DNA of 26,734 bases. It comes from an uncultured Actinomyces sp. Its GTDB lineage: Bacteria > Actinomycetota > Actinomycetes > Actinomycetales > Actinomycetaceae. Below are positions 26,311-26,734 of the stretch, in pieces (position 1 is the first letter of the stretch; each line of letters starts with the position of its first letter). The translations under genes were made by a program, and so were the position numbers. Location of the stretch: NCBI GenBank assembly GCA_915063485.1, contig CAJZDJ010000019.1:1-26734 (forward strand). The letters run 5' to 3'. The notes under the pieces were generated by a model. That model was given only the letters and a program-made list of their open reading frames with translations, searched no databases and was not told the origin of the DNA.

Positions 26311-26387
26311 GCTGGTCTTCAGACTGCGCTTCTAGTGCAGTGTAGTGGTTGCAAGGCATAAAAGTGTGGCAGTTTAGGAGTATGAAA

Positions 26388-26734
26388 ATGGGTGCGTGGC
26401 TGGGGCATACGCTGGCGAAACTTTTTGTGGGACTACTTGCCTGCCTACTGCTAGCCAGTGGGGCCAACGCCGCTACGCTTGAGAGCGGCGCAGTGAGTGC
26501 CCAAAGCAAAGCCACAGCCGTCTCAACGGCCAATCGTAACTGTGGAGCCACCGCAACCAGCCGCATTAAACCCCTGGTTATGGTGGTTACTTACGGTCTG
26601 ACCTGGCGCGATTTAAATGGCGTTTTGGATGGGAAAAACATTGGCGCGAACGGCGATGGCGCAGAAATACGAAAATATGCGCAATATATAGCCGGATATC
26701 CGGCTACACCAATGAACCTGCTAATTCCTAAAAG
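26388..26734 (+). CDS. Second membrane paralog, 3' end outside the window
   Basis: Open from ATG 26388 (AGGAG at 26376-26380, spacing 7) to the window edge, ~115 residues; ATG 26382 in frame is too close to the AGGAG. The signal peptide LFVGLLACLLLASGANA and the following ATLESGAVSAQ nearly repeat the first paralog. CGATATSRIKPLVMVVTYGLTW parallels its CGATATTRIRPLILVVTDGLTW, but with Tyr in place of Asp, and PATPMNLL parallels PGIPMNLV. The repeat segment of copy 1 is missing. The gap between the two genes is 77 nt with no strong terminator, so they are probably co-transcribed. The function is unknown, as for its neighbour. Confidence 0.8.
   Translation, partial: MGAWLGHTLAKLFVGLLACLLLASGANAATLESGAVSAQSKATAVSTANRNCGATATSRIKPLVMVVTYGLTWRDLNGVLDGKNIGANGDGAEIRKYAQYIAGYPATPMNLLIPK

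Overview
The window looks like a chromosomal segment of a moderately GC-rich actinobacterium. Indications are actinobacterial-type protein architecture, many Ala/Gly/Pro/Ser-rich tails, an LAXTG-type sortase signal (LARTG), GTG starts, and heavy GCC/GGC/GAC codon use. An Actinomyces-like host (order Actinomycetales) is my best guess; genus cannot be settled from sequence reading alone. Most genes are housekeeping or metabolic. The two ends (1-1.1 kb and 23.9-26.7 kb) look more accessory and are less GC-rich than the middle.

Layout. 1-1089: three 15-bp palindromes phased at 21 bp, leading straight into a trimmed AlbA/RecG-C-type ATP-binding protein. 1100-4404 (minus): a threonine-to-glycine operon, tdh then kbl, with a membrane-anchored DsbA-like thioredoxin translationally coupled to kbl. 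4617-8236 (minus): a two-gene ABC exporter whose halves have complementary degenerate motifs. 8336-8411: tRNA-Arg(ACG). 8573-14016 (minus): a large sortase-anchored subtilisin-like protease and a secreted CAP-domain protein with an Ig-like domain, each followed by a strong hairpin. 14276-14525 (minus): tRNA-Ser(GCT) and tRNA-Ser(TGA). 14600-15952 (minus): AGE-family sugar epimerase/isomerase. 16226-19072 (plus): codB-codA, cytosine uptake and deamination to uracil. 19081-22098 (minus): serS, a HAD phosphatase overlapping it by ATGA, and a small four-helix membrane protein. 22638-23573 (plus): an OxyR-lineage LysR regulator that lacks the peroxidatic cysteine. 23965-end (plus): two tandem paralogous secreted/membrane proteins of the actinobacterial alkaline-phosphatase-like membrane family, the second cut by the window edge.

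How the genes work together. Tdh oxidises threonine to 2-amino-3-ketobutyrate, which Kbl cleaves with CoA to glycine and acetyl-CoA. CodB imports cytosine and CodA turns it into uracil and ammonia. The S8 protease and CAP protein are envelope or surface proteins, and the DsbA-like protein could help fold disulphide-containing exported proteins (inference). I see no phage, IS element, CRISPR array or recognisable defence island. The points most worth follow-up are the phased palindrome array with its truncated partner gene, the AT-rich tandem membrane paralogs with conserved 5' ends, the OxyR-like protein with Ser in place of Cys, the fully asymmetric ABC pair, and in-frame 18-30 bp minisatellites in several genes.
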